A stretch of DNA of 64,000 bases. Source: Albula goreensis (lineage: Eukaryota > Chordata > Actinopteri > Albuliformes > Albulidae). A program made the position numbers and the translations under genes. The DNA lies in NCBI GenBank assembly GCA_022829145.1, contig CM040753.1, positions 9,836,384 through 9,900,383 of the forward strand, read 5' to 3'. The stretch's first letter is position 1. Every line of letters begins with the position of its first letter. The notes under the pieces are model-generated. The model saw only the letters and a program-made list of their open reading frames with translations, was not told the DNA's origin and ran no database searches. This document shows positions 50,242 through 64,000 of this stretch, one piece after another.

Positions 50242-53200
50242 GAAACTGTGCAGCCTGTTTGTTGGTTAGTGCTTAGATAGGCCATGGCTTCATTACAGCT
50301 TGTGATATGTAGCAAAGAAAGGTTACTATACTTTTCCATTCTGTCACACCCATTTAATTGCCTCATCACAAGGTGATGGATATCCTGATCATTGACTAAT
50401 TAATCATTTGAAATAGTTCACTGTCATTATAACACACATAATGACTTACAAAAGTTCATAAATACCTGTACAGAACCACCCAAATTGAGCAGAATGAGTG
50501 TAACGTTTTCCTTCAATGAGCTAAGTGGTTGGCAATTAAAATTAATCATACATGCAGGTGTTATTGTAATCAAGCTAGTTATGTTGAATTAGGTCAAATT
50601 TCCTGTACATAAATGTTTGCTCAAGTCACCATGAAAACAATCTCATAACATGAGGCAGCATTTAAATACAATTATAGAACAAAAGGCAGTGTTAACACGG
50701 CCTCATGATGTCCTGAGGGTAGATGCACATGATTGGTTTTGTGATCATTGGGGTGGATAGACTTGGTGATTACAGGATCTTTTATAACCAGCGCAACCCC
50801 GAAACAATTTGCCATCTCATATTTATAGCAGCGTCACACGCGGTACCAATTTCCTCTCCTCACAAACACACACGCGAACAAATGGCTTGGAGTCACATCA
50901 TGTCTAAGGTTAATGTTTTACTTCCCCACTTCAACTCGCATTAACAATAAACAAATCTCTCCTTTGTCGTGAGACTGTTAATTGCTTCCTGAGATCCTTC
51001 CTCTGGCCTGTTGCATAGGATGTAGAAAAGTCGGTGCTTTGTTTGGTAAATCAGGCCTGTAGTATGAGCCTGACAGAACGTGCCGTGGTTATAGTCCCTG
51101 AGGATCCCCAGAGGACTGCACATTCACTCTCATTTCAAACTCAAACAAGGAAAAACACCCTCAGCACAAAGAAAAACCTCAACCATTTGCGTCCTCATTA
51201 CCAATCCTCACTGTTATTGTTTCAGTGCCTTTGTGACTTGAACTGTTGTATAAAAACTGTTATTAACTTTGCCTTATTGGAAAGCTAGTTTGATGTATTG
51301 GATTGTCCATTGAGATATTATGCAGCATAAAAAGGGGTAGGGCCCTAAAGATTAACTTATGCTTAAATGTTTCACTCTAGTTACACTCACGACAGGAAAA
51401 AAAGGGCAAGAAAAGCACAGTATACCCCAAAACATTCAAAAAACAAAATTCACATTGGAACGTCTCATCACATTGGGGTATTCATTGATTATATAAGGAA
51501 TAATTTGTCCTCTGACATATTCTCAATGAAATACCATATCCCATGGTAACACATCAAATACATCTTTAACATTTTACACATTCCTAGAGTCAATATAAGA
51601 CCTAAGCTTCTCATTTTGACAGAATAATGTATTGGTTTGCTTTGAAAGCAGCTAGCAGCCAGACTGTATTTACCCTTTGAGGTGTAAACATGATTAAATA
51701 ATAAGATGATCTTTATCCTGATAAGACTTTGTTGGTGATACTACTTTGATATGCTGTCTTCTGAAGTATATCAGACACAGACTCACAACAGACAAGAGGC
51801 TGGAATTTTAAATGTGAAAGAAAAAGTAACTGATCATACATATACGTACGGCACTGTTATGTATGTTAACAGGGATACGTAAGATACAAGATTCAGTTGA
51901 AGAGTTACTCAGACACTCAAACTGTGGCTATGGATCGGTCCCTGTCTTTAGCGATGGAGGCAAACTGAGACAGTGGCTCAATTCCACTGAGTTGAAGAGA
52001 TCAATGTCTGCTCTTTCCCTGATCGACCCCTGGGATGGCCGACATCACCCGGGGGTTGAAATGACCTCTTTGATTTTTTAATGAAAGACAAAGCGATAGC
52101 ACAGCATGTAAATGATGCATACAGCCTCACCTGTGTTTTTTTTCTTTCTTTTTAAGCAAAAGAAAACAGTGCGGTGGAAGTCAATGCACTTCGCAGCTGG
52201 GGGGCGAAGCTTGCTACAGCCTCATAAGATGGTGCAGTCGAGAGGGGGCATTGATCAGTTTGGGGTAGGACTCAAGAGGCTGCTGCAGCGGCTGCATCTT
52301 CGCCCAGGACACAGACACGAACACCCGCGAGGTGGTTATGGTCTGAATGCAGAGGGGTGGGGACAGGTTTCCATGCTTACTGCTTACTCCACCGCCAGCA
52401 GCCGAGGAAGAACGGTTTCCGAACACACCAGCTCCTGCGGCAGTGGTAGAATAAGGCAGGGTACCTGCTCATAAGAGGAAATTAAGGGCTGGGGGCACGA
52501 TTTCTGTTGAGTAAAACACAGGGAGCCCTCTTCATGACAAGATTAATGAGATCAATGGCAGAGGTAACAGATTGCACAAAGGACAGTCCCTCGGCTCAAT
52601 ATATCAAGAGTGAATATTGTGTGACATTTGACCACGTTGCACATTTTCATCATGCATCCAACCTTCAAACATCACAGCAAGCATTGGAAAGGTTTTATAA
52701 TGTCTGTAGTGAGGATCTTTATTTGGCTACGATGCCTCACCATTGTGTCATGCAGAGTCTTATTATTGATATGTACAGAAATAAGCATTTATTGCAACTG
52801 GTATGCATATTGGACCTATTTAAACTTAAGCTGTAAATGTTTTGGGAACATTTTATATTTAACATAGTCTTCACATGTAAAAACACTAAAATTTCTTACT
52901 AAAAATTATAGAATAGCTTTTTCCCATTCTCATTTACTTATTGTTCTGTGCTTGTTGATTGTTGTTTTGCTAGTTGTTATCTTAGCAGTTATTGTTGAAT
53001 GCTTTGTTGTCTCTTGTCAAAGGTGTGTTACATATGTGTAACAGTCAACAACATCTGTATAAGACACCCAGGTAACTCTGGGACAATAACTTAAGTTTAA
53101 ATCTTTAAAACTGCAATACTGTATTACTAAGATTGTTTAATGAAATACACAATGGAGGTGATCTGTTGGATAGATAACATGATGACTGTCAATGACATAG

Positions 53201-54644
53201 GATCCGTGTTACTGGATTGATAAGTATAACAGCAGCTGTCTAAATATTCATAACACAACAAATTATACGGGCTGTTGCATCAAGCATAGATAATCCACAT
53301 TAAAAATAATGCTACTTAGCTAATAGAGTCCTCTGCCAGAAAAGCATGCCAGCATCTTGGTATTCTGTGCTCGTTGTATTCACTGGCTGAAAAAGAACTT
53401 GCTTTCTTGTGCCCACCAATTTATCACAATGAGAAAGCAAATGTGGCCTTTAAAGTATGCCTTTAAATCCTGACAAAAATAGCAAATGAGGCAGATATTT
53501 TGTTGTCGTTGTACACAACACATTGTAATATGGGGTACGTACATGGCGCTCCTTAACTCCTCATTTGTTAAAGAACACCAGACAGCATCTGCTTTGTGCT
53601 GGGGTTGACATCTCCTGGAACCGTCACACACCACTTTGCTAATTTCCTGAGATGAGGAAAGCAATCTATAATGCAGCCGGTTATGTGGTCCACTGGCATT
53701 GCTTTGCACAGTTTAGGTATGCAACAGACTTCCATGTCACACCCCTTCTGCCATGCTGGAACGTTCTGCTTGTGGTGTCAAAACAAAGACATGGTGCTTG
53801 ACTGGAGTCATAAAAAGCACATAGCTCTAAAAACCGGGCAGCGGGCATAAATTCCCACGCTACTGGTGATCATAGCTGTAATGCTGCTGTGGACTGAAAA
53901 ACTCCTTCTCTACAGCAATTTTCTGCCAGGGTGACTGACAGTTATTGCGACACCATGTCTGCCAACTGGCTTATCAAATGGATCATTTTATTGTGCGCCT
54001 GATGGATACTTAGTTGATGTAGTAAATGACATGATTAAAGGGTTTTGTTTTCTTTGTCATTTGATTTTAATAAAACTATATCAGTGAGTGTTATACATTA
54101 TGGCTGCTTAGTTATAAATACATTAAGTATTTAAGCAAATATTTAACTTTAATATCGATGCAACATTAATGCTCAAGAGCATTATCAAATTAAAAAATGA
54201 AATGAGAGTGTCCTTTAATTCATTAGTCAATACAACTGCAAAAACGAATTATCATGAATAAAGAACTGTTAACTTAATTGTCATGATGTGTTATATTTAT
54301 CGTCTAAATTGGATGTGACCATTACAAAAGGATGAATTAATTTGTATATTAACATGAATCAGCACAGTTTAAGCCACTTTCTATCATTCCAGAATAATGA
54401 AAAAATTTTGCAAATCATAGCTTAACTTCTGCTGATTTGAATACTATTATTAAAGTGGTGGTAAACATGTTGACATATGGCTGTATCTTCTCCTGTACCT
54501 GATAAAAGATAATATCTCATGAGATCCGTGTCATGTTTATGCACTCAGCAGCCAATTCGGCCATACAGCTATAGCCAAGTCTCTCTGCTTCTCATGATTA
54601 AAAGCACTAAATCTATCAGAAAATCTGTGAGATATGTGGAGGAG

Positions 54645-54663
54645 CCTGGCACCTAGTGCCAGG
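54645..54663. repeat. Small perfect hairpin
   Basis: CCTGGCAC, then CTA, then GTGCCAGG: an 8-bp perfect stem with a 3-base loop in the long upstream intron. It is too short for a microRNA precursor. Function unknown. Confidence 0.8.
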
Positions 54664-55022
54664 TACCCACAGAGCAATGTGCCAGGGAAAGCTCCACCTC
54701 CACCTCCATCTCCATCCCTCCCTTCATTTCCCCCTGTAAACTATTTCATTTTGTTTAACAACACAATTGGACTATAACAAAGGCTGCATGAGATACCACA
54801 CGTTAAATGCTGTTAATTATTTATCGCCTTAATGCAGATGTATTGATTTATCATCCATTCATTGTGTAATGTTTTGTATTTTTCTGGTTCAGCAATCTTT
54901 GATCTAAATAGACACTTATTAAGCTCATCATCTGAGTAAAGGCACCGGTCCAGAGAGTGAATCAGAACTGGAAGGAAGCCTGTTATATTGCACCAGGGTA
55001 ACTCACGTTATTGAACATTTCC

Positions 55023-55044
55023 CACACACACACACACACACACA

Positions 55045-55076
<32 letters not shown>

Positions 55077-55086
55077 ACACCACACA
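55023..55086 (+). repeat. (CA)n microsatellite, left arm of an inverted pair
   Basis: A CA array interrupted by one GACA and by CACCACACCACAC near its end. It is complementary to the TG array about 100 bp downstream. Confidence 0.95.
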
Positions 55087-55178
55087 GAAGCTCCCACATT
55101 CTGTTGTGGCTCATTCTCTACATATACCTTCCCATGAGACCACACTGATGGCAGGTTGAGGCTCAACGAGCACAGGTT

Positions 55179-55182
<4 letters not shown>

Positions 55183-55240
<58 letters not shown>
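55183..55240 (+). repeat. (TG)29 microsatellite, right arm of an inverted pair
   Basis: Fifty-eight bases of pure TG. Together with the CA array at 55023-55086 it forms inverted arms separated by about 96 bp of non-repeat sequence. Confidence 0.95.
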
Positions 55241-55241
<1 letters not shown>

Positions 55242-58200
55242 ATGCCTTAAAATGAGCACAGCCAATCAGAAAGGAGGGATGGCAGCTGAAGTGAAGGTGA
55301 GGTCAATGCGAGGATTAGTCATGAATATGTGACAAGAAGGAACATTATGTGGCCTGAAACAGGCCCAAGAACGGATGGGAAAAGCGCTGTTACATGTCTA
55401 AAAGTGCTCTCCATTAATTAAATGGGTCACTCCATGAATCTTGAATGTAGTCCTAAAAAAAAAGAAAAAAATGATGATTCTTTTAATATGACCGGTCTCT
55501 TCTGCTCGCCAAAGTACAATGGATGAGAAGCACTCTATTTTAATGAGAGAAAAAAGGACATTATACAAATGAGCCAGTGGATGACTGAATTCCCTCACAG
55601 AGCTGGCTTCTTCATAGAATTAAACCATTTACATGAATTTCAATAGAAATTAATGGTTCCGATAGCACCAATCATGAAATGCCTCTGCAACATGGCTTTG
55701 TTTCTGCCAAAAAATCTTCTTGAATCTTGAAGCTGTCTTTTGTTTTAGATCTGAATGAGATCTCCTTGTCTCAAAGGTTTTATTTGACTTCAGGCTGCTA
55801 GAGACTTCCCACCCTAGCGATTTTCTGTTCCTGTTTACTTGGTAGTGTGAGGATTCCAATTCTGTGTTACTGTCCGTGAGGGAGACTTGTCATTCAGGGC
55901 ACACCAAGTCTCAAGCCCCAAACCCACGATATAAAAATTCAATTACAATGTCTATGAGCGCTGCTAATTTCACAGTGGGATGCTATAAAAAATCAATGTA
56001 TAAAATCAGAGCAACGTTATCGACTCTCCTGCTTCTCAAATGAGACAATTAGTGATGTTTGTGATGTGGTTCAAGCAGGAGGTGTTTATGTGTGTGTGTG
56101 TGCCTGCATGCATTTGTGTGTCTGTGTGTGCGAATGTAGACAGGGAGGCAAGAAGGTGTAAGGCTGTAAGCCTACAGTACCTGCCATCTGTATGCAAGAT
56201 TGATCAGAGGAGAAGTTAAAAAAAAATGCGTAGATGAGTGAGTTGAATGTAGATGGGGCCATGGAGAGAGCACCTGGATTTATCCAGCCTGTGAGATTTG
56301 AGGCTGCAACTCCTGTCAAAAGGCTGCTATCTGTCACTGCAAGGCTGTGCGTTCACCACTCTAATCTGGGACCACAGTCACTGATCTCCAAGGACTCTGA
56401 AACAGAGCAGTTCCACGGAGCCGCTTCCATCTGACACCCTTTCCCCAAGACACGGGGCTGCTGCTGCTCCATTAGGACAGGCTCACGAAAAACTCCCCCT
56501 CCTCTTTTATTATTTCCCCATTTTCCCGTGGATGGATATGTTCCTCCAAACGTGTAAAGGTTCTTTTTGTAGGTCACATCCATACATGTATGAATATGTC
56601 CCCCCACTTATCATCTGTGTGAGATGGAGATGATTTAAAATACATGAGACACAGGGTAATCAGCATTAGAAATCAATACAAGAAGGCTGGGGAAGCTGTA
56701 TCCCATCATAAGTGTTCATGCGCAATAAAAAAAAAAAAAAACTGCCTTGTGGTTGGGGTACATTTCTGTCTCATTTTCATGCTTTTTTGTTTTGTGTGCT
56801 GTCAGCGCAGGCTCTTTGAGGCACATTTCATACTGACTCCTCTGGAGAATGTGCTTATTTCTGAACCTGGTGGCGTGCGCTAAACATGCATCTCTGATAT
56901 TCTGGGGATTTACCCTTCATTTTGTGCAGCTAGCAGACAATCACAATAACATTTGACTCTTCATCCTTTGAGCCTTGATGCAGTGAAAAGAAAAACAAAA
57001 CAACTTTTTAAAAAATGATGTTGGTGCGTCAGTGCCACATTAATAATTGTGTACAGGGAAGGTTGCACATATTTCATATTTGTCTTTTATTTATTTCCTG
57101 TATTCCACAATATAATTCTTTCACCTGAAAATGACATAACACATCTTGATAACATATCCCTATGCTTTTCAGCAACAATCCCAACCCTGCAGGGTCTCAG
57201 AAATAACTAAGGTAATATCTCGAAAAGGAAACAGGTCTGTTCACAATAAATATACTGACATCAAATTGTAATTAATGAAAGAGCAAAAATGTGAAACCTG
57301 CATGAGAAAGGACATTTTCCCAGTATGCCTTAATGGCATCTTTGAATGACATCAGAGATAAACTTTCTTTTGATTGGTCAATCCTTTTTTTCCAATACTA
57401 TATGTGCTCTTAAGGTCCTGGCAAGCCCCAGGACATGCCATGGTGACTGCTGATGACTGTATATTCTGTACTGGGTCTGCTGAATGTTCATGATCTCCCT
57501 CGATAAAAATGCAAGGCAACCATATACCAGTTTAACAGTAGAATACATACTGTAGGAAGTGTTTTTGAGGTTGCATCCTTTTAAGATAACTATTCTTCAT
57601 CCATTACACCTTCAACCAAATTTGCTTGACAGGTGAAACCTTTTTATGTTCACCTTATGAACCATGCTACTTTAACAGCTTTCCTAGGAAATATTTTACA
57701 GCGTGTCTTCTTGCATGAGTAATGACTAGAGCGACATCAAAGCCACCTGAACGCTGTTGGAAGGTGTCAAAAGCAAGCGCTTGATATTTGATGGCAACTG
57801 TACAGTCAAACTAAAATGAAACTATTGAAGCTCAGTTTGAAGAACAAAAATCGTTGAACATACATTTTTCAACACTGAAGGTCACCTGAAGTAAACAAGC
57901 CATGGTAATTTGTTGTATGCTGATTTTCACGGAAGAATGATTAACTTTTGGATGAATAATGATGAGAGAATAAAAATCATTTTATGTGAGAGACAATATT
58001 TCCATTGTGATGATATTAATTCCTTTAATAAAATGCAATTTATTGTTGGTGATAGCAGATGTGGGCTTTTATTTCAAGTAAATGCATTTCTGGAGCAATA
58101 GCATGCATTGATATTCATGTTTGTGATTTTACCTCGGGGAGAGTTTATGTGTGCTGCAGCATCTCAAGTCACTCATTTATTATTTACAAAAATGCAAAGC

Positions 58201-61200
58201 TTCTAATGAGAGCTAATTAAACATCTGAGCAGAGACATGATTGGCAGGGAACATGTCTGCATATGACATGCATCTGGTTGAACAAGCAGAAATAAACCTG
58301 CCCCTTCAATTCCTGATAGGAAAAGAGAGCGGCGGCCCGACACCGCCAGGCGCCATATGCAAACGACTGGAAGCTGGCAGCTGGGTCTTCTAGATACAGC
58401 ACGTTATACTCCAGTGCTGCCAACTCACAGAGCTGGGAATTTTCTTCCCTTTTTTTTACCTTCACGGTTCACAGGTGTAGCGCTTGAGGAGGTTTCAGTG
58501 CAGGGAATATCCAATTAGAGGAAGGCAAAATGGATGTGGTCTACACTGTTCGACCTCGATCCCACCACTTCTGTACATCGAAGTCTGTATCTTTGCCCTA
58601 AGAATTCCCCATCAACTCCAGGACTCCCATGTGCTGCAGACTTTGTTCAGTTATCAGTGGGGTTACATTGCCACTGACTTGTGTGGGTTACATTGGACTT
58701 AAAACAACTGAAAATTGATCATTAAAATCCAATGATTCGCATGCATGAGGCACTGTTTTCAGTTCCTGTAATGAACCGTACCTCCAGGGCAAGCAGTGAG
58801 AAGGATGAAGGGTCAAATATCAGCTTCAGTTTCACAAAGTATAGATTGTAGTATGCTACCTTACAAATGATTGTAATTATTGAAAACACTTCAGGACTAT
58901 GTATGATAAAACACAAAACAGCAAAGAAAAAAACATACAAATAATATTCATCGGAAGGTCTAGATTCAGTTATTGATAAGCTAAACAAATTGTTATAATC
59001 AGGATTGTTGTATGATCAGTGTTGTTATTTCATTACATATACTTCCATTGCACCAGTGTCTATTATAGACCATATTTAGAGCTTTCTCAATTGCCATTTC
59101 TCAATTCTGCCATCCCTCATTTATCAACATTTGTTTATGCTGTCTAACCTACAAAATGTATATGTACAATGCAGTTATTCACTGCGTAATAAGCATGTGC
59201 AACAAATTATAAAGTGTTATTAATTTTTACTTGAACTCACCAAAAATACTTCTAAACAAGAGCTTTGGTATTAGATTTTTCCTTTGTCATTTTCTCATGT
59301 AGACAAGACAGGGCAAACAATATATTTGTGACAACCCCCACAATTCTAAAACCAAGATTATTACATTTTCCCAAAATGAGGCAAATCATGGTCATATTTA
59401 AACAAAATTACTCCACAATTAGGTACAAATTACATTAATTTGTACAAAATTAAATAAATTCAGTTATTCAGTTATTTTTGTAATGCAAACTGATTACATA
59501 CTATCTCTGCAGGGCTACAGTAAAGCAGGGGGAGATCAAAGTGAAGTTGTCATGAGGAGGGACTGTTACTGCAATCACTGCACTGAAGTCACAGGAGAGT
59601 CAAGGTCAGAAATTTCAAATCTCAATGCAAGGGGAACGGACAAAATGTCTGCTTGAGATTTGTGTCAGCCATGGAAGTGCAGATTGACTGGTTGAAAACC
59701 ATCCATCACAACACAGAAAATATAAATCCTAAAGGCGGGTCACTGCGGACTACTGTGGTTATGAAGGTAAATCCTTCACTGAAGTTTCGTTAACAACCGG
59801 AATCCTAAAATCTTTTAATGCATTCTTTGAAGAGTGAGGGGCTCTTATTTTAGACACGGTGAGAGACAAGTTCAGATTTAGAAGGTAGATTCAGGCCAGT
59901 GGAAGTGAAGTTGGATTTTCTTTCCCTAGAGGGATGGGATTTCACAGAGGCTGGGAATAACTGATAGGGCAAGTGTAAATTTTTACAGATTCAATTGTTT
60001 CCTCAGCTAAGATGACGTAATAAAATACTGTTTGTAGATAATGAGATGACAGAATGATAAATTAGATGCCGGAATCAATTGGGTGAGTAATCCTACACTA
60101 ACTCAACCTAATGTTAATGGTTTAAAGGTTGTGATTTCCACCAGAAATCATGTGATAAAATGATTCACATTTACTTGCAGGGTACAGTAACATAACTAAT
60201 ACCCACATGGAAGGGCTGCTTCCCATACTCACATACACTAACATAAAAACATTTTTAGCCATTTGGCCGCTTATATTAAAATATATTAAAGTATTAAAAA
60301 TTCTACTTGACTTAATATACATTATTAGAAGGACTATTAATGCTATTATACAACACCTAATCTGTTGTACCTGCTGCTTAAACATCAGGCCATGACAAAA
60401 CTCATTTGCTCACATTTGCTCAAGTTGCTGACATTAAAGAGCAGTAGATGTAAAAAGCACATCACACACTGTGTGAGTGTTCATGGGAAGAGAGTGAGAC
60501 TGAGGAGAGCAGCCAATGCAAAATGGCTTATTCACGTGAATGGGAAAAAAAAACTGTAGAATTAGCACAAATGGATTATCTGTCTTCCATTCCCTGGCCC
60601 CTGCACAACCCCAGCAGAGGAAATAAAAAAACAGATTGACTTCTAGGGCTCTTTCCACTCAGTCAACTGGGAATTGAGATTGGACAATTAATCATTTTAT
60701 CACCATTCAATAAATAAAATGGATGTGTTTTAAATCGGGGGAATAGTGGGTCTTCAGTCTGACCAAAGAAACAAAAATGTTTGCTCTTGCTTTCAGTTAA
60801 CAGTTAATATACCATCCAGGATAATTTCTTAAGGTAGTTACCTGACTTGAGAGGAAGAGAGAGCTGAGCAGTTGGTGTTGGCATTTGAGAAAAACAGTTA
60901 AAGTGCCGATTTCTTGCAGTCATGTGATATTTTCAGGGTCGAGGGGCGTTTCTTATCATCGAAGGCTGGAACATTTGAACGAAAAACTTTTCATTCATCT
61001 GTGATTTCTGGGCTAATCTGCATAAATAATATGAAGCATGACTCCCTAACAATGTTCAGTGAAGCTCTCTGTGATAATGTGATTGTCACTGGTGCAGCTT
61101 GATTATTTTGTGTTGAATGAAAGTTGATTGGTTATTTGTGCTGGAAAGAGAAGCAGGTGAACAAACATTGAGGCATGTATCCAAATAATGAACATGAAAT

Positions 61201-62568
61201 GCCCAACTGACAGTAAAGGTAGAGATCTGTGTTTGGATAGTATATGTGGCAGTGACACCATGAAAAATAGTATTTTTCAGGACCAAATGATTTATTGTGG
61301 AACAAATTGTGCATGCAGTTGCACTGTGAGTCTATTTGTACTCACTGAACAGAATGCCATTTTTCTGTATTTCTTGAACTACGGTCCTACAAGTTTTATA
61401 TTTGCAATTCTTTGAAATAATGGATGACCTCAAAGTTAATTACTTAGAGGTCGACATTTACAGAAGAAAGGACAACATGACTAATAATACATTACCCGAA
61501 AAAAGTATTTGAATAAAACCATAAAACTTTAGTTTTCGTGTCTTTTTGGTTTAGCATTGAAATATTCAAATATGGTATTTTAGTGTTCAAATAATGCCAA
61601 AGTGATGTTTTTTCAAACCACTTTTTATGTTTCATATTCACAATTTTAAGATGCCTATTTGATTTGATTTGATTTATTGTCATTTTTTGAGTGGCTCAAA
61701 TGACCCAAGTCCATAGGCAAGTGCATATTAAAAAACAATGAATTGAGCTTCACAGCCATTTACCTAGAAGATGTCTTCATGCTGGGCAGTGTGTTTTTGT
61801 GCCAACAGCATTGATTCAGAAAAAAAATGATACAACACAAATATCATGATTTTTTTTACCAGTTAATTTTTATCATGTGTTTTATATAACAATTGGATGT
61901 ATCAATGAATTCTCAATGAATTGGATGTCATAGACAGAATAGGGCACAGGAACTGGTCAAACCAATGTCTATGTTCTGCGGGAAATTTAAACTACCACAG
62001 CATGCTATATTTATATGTTTTACCTTTTTTCCAGAATCAGAGTTACTGATTCATTTTCATAGAAGCAACAGTTCACATAATCAAGCGTCTGATAAGCAGT
62101 TGCATTGATTTACTTTGTTGCATTGATTTACTTTGACCACCTCTCCAAGTCAAACACTCTGAGACTATTTGTGCAGCTTGGCACAGGTCCTTTCACACAT
62201 AATGTATTTTGGTGCATAAATTCCTGTTATATTAGAGTACAGATATCACTGAACCCAGGTATTGAAAGCAATCCCCTATATCGATATAACCATCCTGCTC
62301 CCTTCTCTTGCACAAAGCAAGAGACTGAAATCAGAATAATATCCACATCCTCTGTTCAGTAGGTATTTTTGCAGAATACACTGCCATGCAACTGTAATGT
62401 AATTTGATGCATGCTTTAAGTTGAGATGGAAATATGTTTTATGAGAGATCTCATACTTTGTTTTTAGCTGTCATAAAATGGTGAATGAAAAACAAAAATT
62501 ATTAAACTGTGCTAAAACTCAATTCAAACATGGTTTCATTATCGGAAATATGAGAGCAGGAAAACAGA

Positions 62569-62600
<32 letters not shown>
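62569..62600 (+). repeat. (TG)n microsatellite
   Basis: About 32 bases of TG with one TA interruption in the long upstream intron. Confidence 0.95.
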
Positions 62601-64000
62601 TTCGTTTGCTTTTGTCTGTAGCCTATGCTTCCACATGAATTGCAAAAGCTGCAAGTTGATATTTTCAAATCAACAGCCATTTATTTTGATGGAGTAGACA
62701 CTGTTGATGTGTCAACAACACATTTTTAGCAATGCACTGTGAGCTGAAGGCAAGAAATCAACATTTATCTAAAACAGCAGACAGTGATGAAATACGATCA
62801 ATGCCAGGATTCGTCATTATAAGGGGGCCAAGCACTGACTGTGTGCAGATTCCCTATTGTAATTTTTCAGATGATTATTTTACCCCACTCTGGAACCACT
62901 GGATATAAAGTCCAGACGGTTTACCAGAAATGCAAAATATTAGTTTGGTTTGCGGAGGCCGGGGGAGCAGTCCGTCTACACTAATATACTATTTATTTGG
63001 CCTCACGGTGGAGTGACTGGCACAGGCAGAGCTTCACTGTGATGTGATGCTAAACACTACAATGTTCCATTGCTTGGCTGGATGATATGCTGGGCCCATG
63101 TAACTGCTGCTAGCAGCGATGTTATTAAAGAATAGAACTGCACTGTTTACTCAGGCCTGGTGTTTGCATCATATTTTAGTATAAGATTCACGTTGCCAAT
63201 ATTTGTTATCGTCTAGGTTTAGACATGAATACAGTTATTAAGGAAAGGTTTTCCTGAAATGTGCTGTTTTGTAGATATTCTGGCTCAAGTCACCTCAGCC
63301 CAGCTCAGACAGGACATGGATGGGAGGAGATTTTACTTCTGAACTTTTGCACATTTTAATACAGCTGGAAATGTGGATCATCTATTCTGCAATGCAAATG
63401 AATTACTGATCTACCTCCAGTCAACACACGTTTGGCTAGAAAATTGAATTGAAATCCCAAGGGCATTATGAGCACAGGAAACTTGAAAAAAATAGCCTCC
63501 TCCCATCGCAATTCTCTCTTATTGATGAATGGTCAGCTAAGACATCCCAAATGATTTGGAAAAAATTGCACTCCAAGTATGTGCAAATTATGGTGCCTGG
63601 GTTTTTGTTCAGATGTTTCAGTATTGGTAAATTTTGCTAATTTAATACAATTATAATTTTCATTACACATAAAAGGAAGCTTTGCAGTGGGTTGTACCTC
63701 CCATAGAATTGTAGCAAGCAGTTCATACTCTCGCTTTGCCTGCATTGCATTAAGCCCTTGTCTTGCCAGTTTTGATGTGTCTGACCTTGGCAATAATCAG
63801 CAGTGCAAATGCATCTAATGCTCATGGATGGTAGCTTCATCACAATATCTGCTCTGTTTCACATGGATAAGCTTTGATAAATGCAGAATTATATTGTTAA
63901 TTTTTCTAAGAGGGCATTTCATTCAGTCTGATAGCATTTTGCATGGGGGGAAAATCTGACTGCTTGGCATTGATTTTTTGAAATAATTATTCATTGGCTT

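Larger units (their letters stand above)
45127..64000 (-). other. Long upstream ntng1 intron (partial)
   Basis: At least 18.9 kb of the intron before laminin-EGF 1, continuing beyond the window. I looked on the minus strand for exons of the laminin N-terminal domain and signal peptide and found none. It contains a TA-flanked MITE at 48.9-49.3 kb, a candidate interspersed repeat at 49.87 kb, poly-A tracts at 47.3 and 50.2 kb, a CA/GT inverted pair at 55.0-55.2 kb, a small hairpin at 54.65 kb and a (TG)n array at 62.57 kb. The remainder shows nothing I can name. Confidence 0.75.

Noticed and set aside
55008-55265. Frame rich in His-Thr and Cys-Val
   Set aside because: It is the translation of the CA and TG arrays.
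45127-64000. Search for laminin N-terminal domain and signal-peptide exons of ntng1
   Set aside because: No stretch resembling the expected motifs with splice sites was found on the minus strand; these exons probably lie beyond the window.

Overview
The window looks like vertebrate nuclear DNA, most likely from a ray-finned fish. It is AT-rich and almost entirely non-coding, has many microsatellites, and its coding sequence is split into small GT-AG exons. A fish-type SINE/LINE 3' tail is present at about 37.1 kb. The species cannot be named from the sequence.

The one gene I can support is ntng1 (netrin-G1), on the minus strand. Its 3' part runs from about 45.1 kb down to about 17.0 kb. Seven coding exons were assembled by eye, given here in transcript order. 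(1) 45126-44954 is laminin-EGF repeat 1. (2) 35592-35566 is a 27-nt microexon. (3) 31983-31939 (45 nt) and (4) 30141-30082 (60 nt) form the small cassette 'unknown' domain. (5) 27831-27664 is laminin-EGF 2. (6) 25093-24959 is laminin-EGF 3. (7) 18459-18209 carries the EGF-like domain, the GPI-attachment signal and the stop. After the one base that completes a codon begun in the previous exon, the seven exons add up to exactly 858 nt, an open frame of 285 residues plus stop. All internal junctions are phase 1, so each cassette can be skipped without a frameshift. The exons for the signal peptide and laminin N-terminal domain were not found and should lie beyond 64 kb.

Layout: 1-17 kb is downstream intergenic DNA with a CpG-rich island (about 1.2-2.0 kb), an octamer/homeodomain-like AT motif cluster beside it, and an 18-copy 32-bp minisatellite (5.64-6.23 kb). 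17.0-18.2 kb is the predicted 3' UTR. 18.2-45.1 kb holds the exon cluster and its introns, including a compact CpG island at 20.8-21.1 kb. 45.1-64 kb is one long upstream intron with a 332-bp MITE flanked by TA, a CA/GT inverted pair of microsatellites and poly-A tracts.

Netrin-G1 is a GPI-anchored synaptic adhesion protein that binds NGL-1 (LRRC4C) through its N-terminal domain. The part seen here builds the stalk and membrane anchor, and the cassette exons would change stalk length and composition. I saw no other protein-coding gene, tRNA, rRNA or CRISPR array. The main result is that the whole alternative-splicing cassette of ntng1 can be read here, including three exons of 27, 45 and 60 nt that are too small for simple ORF calling.
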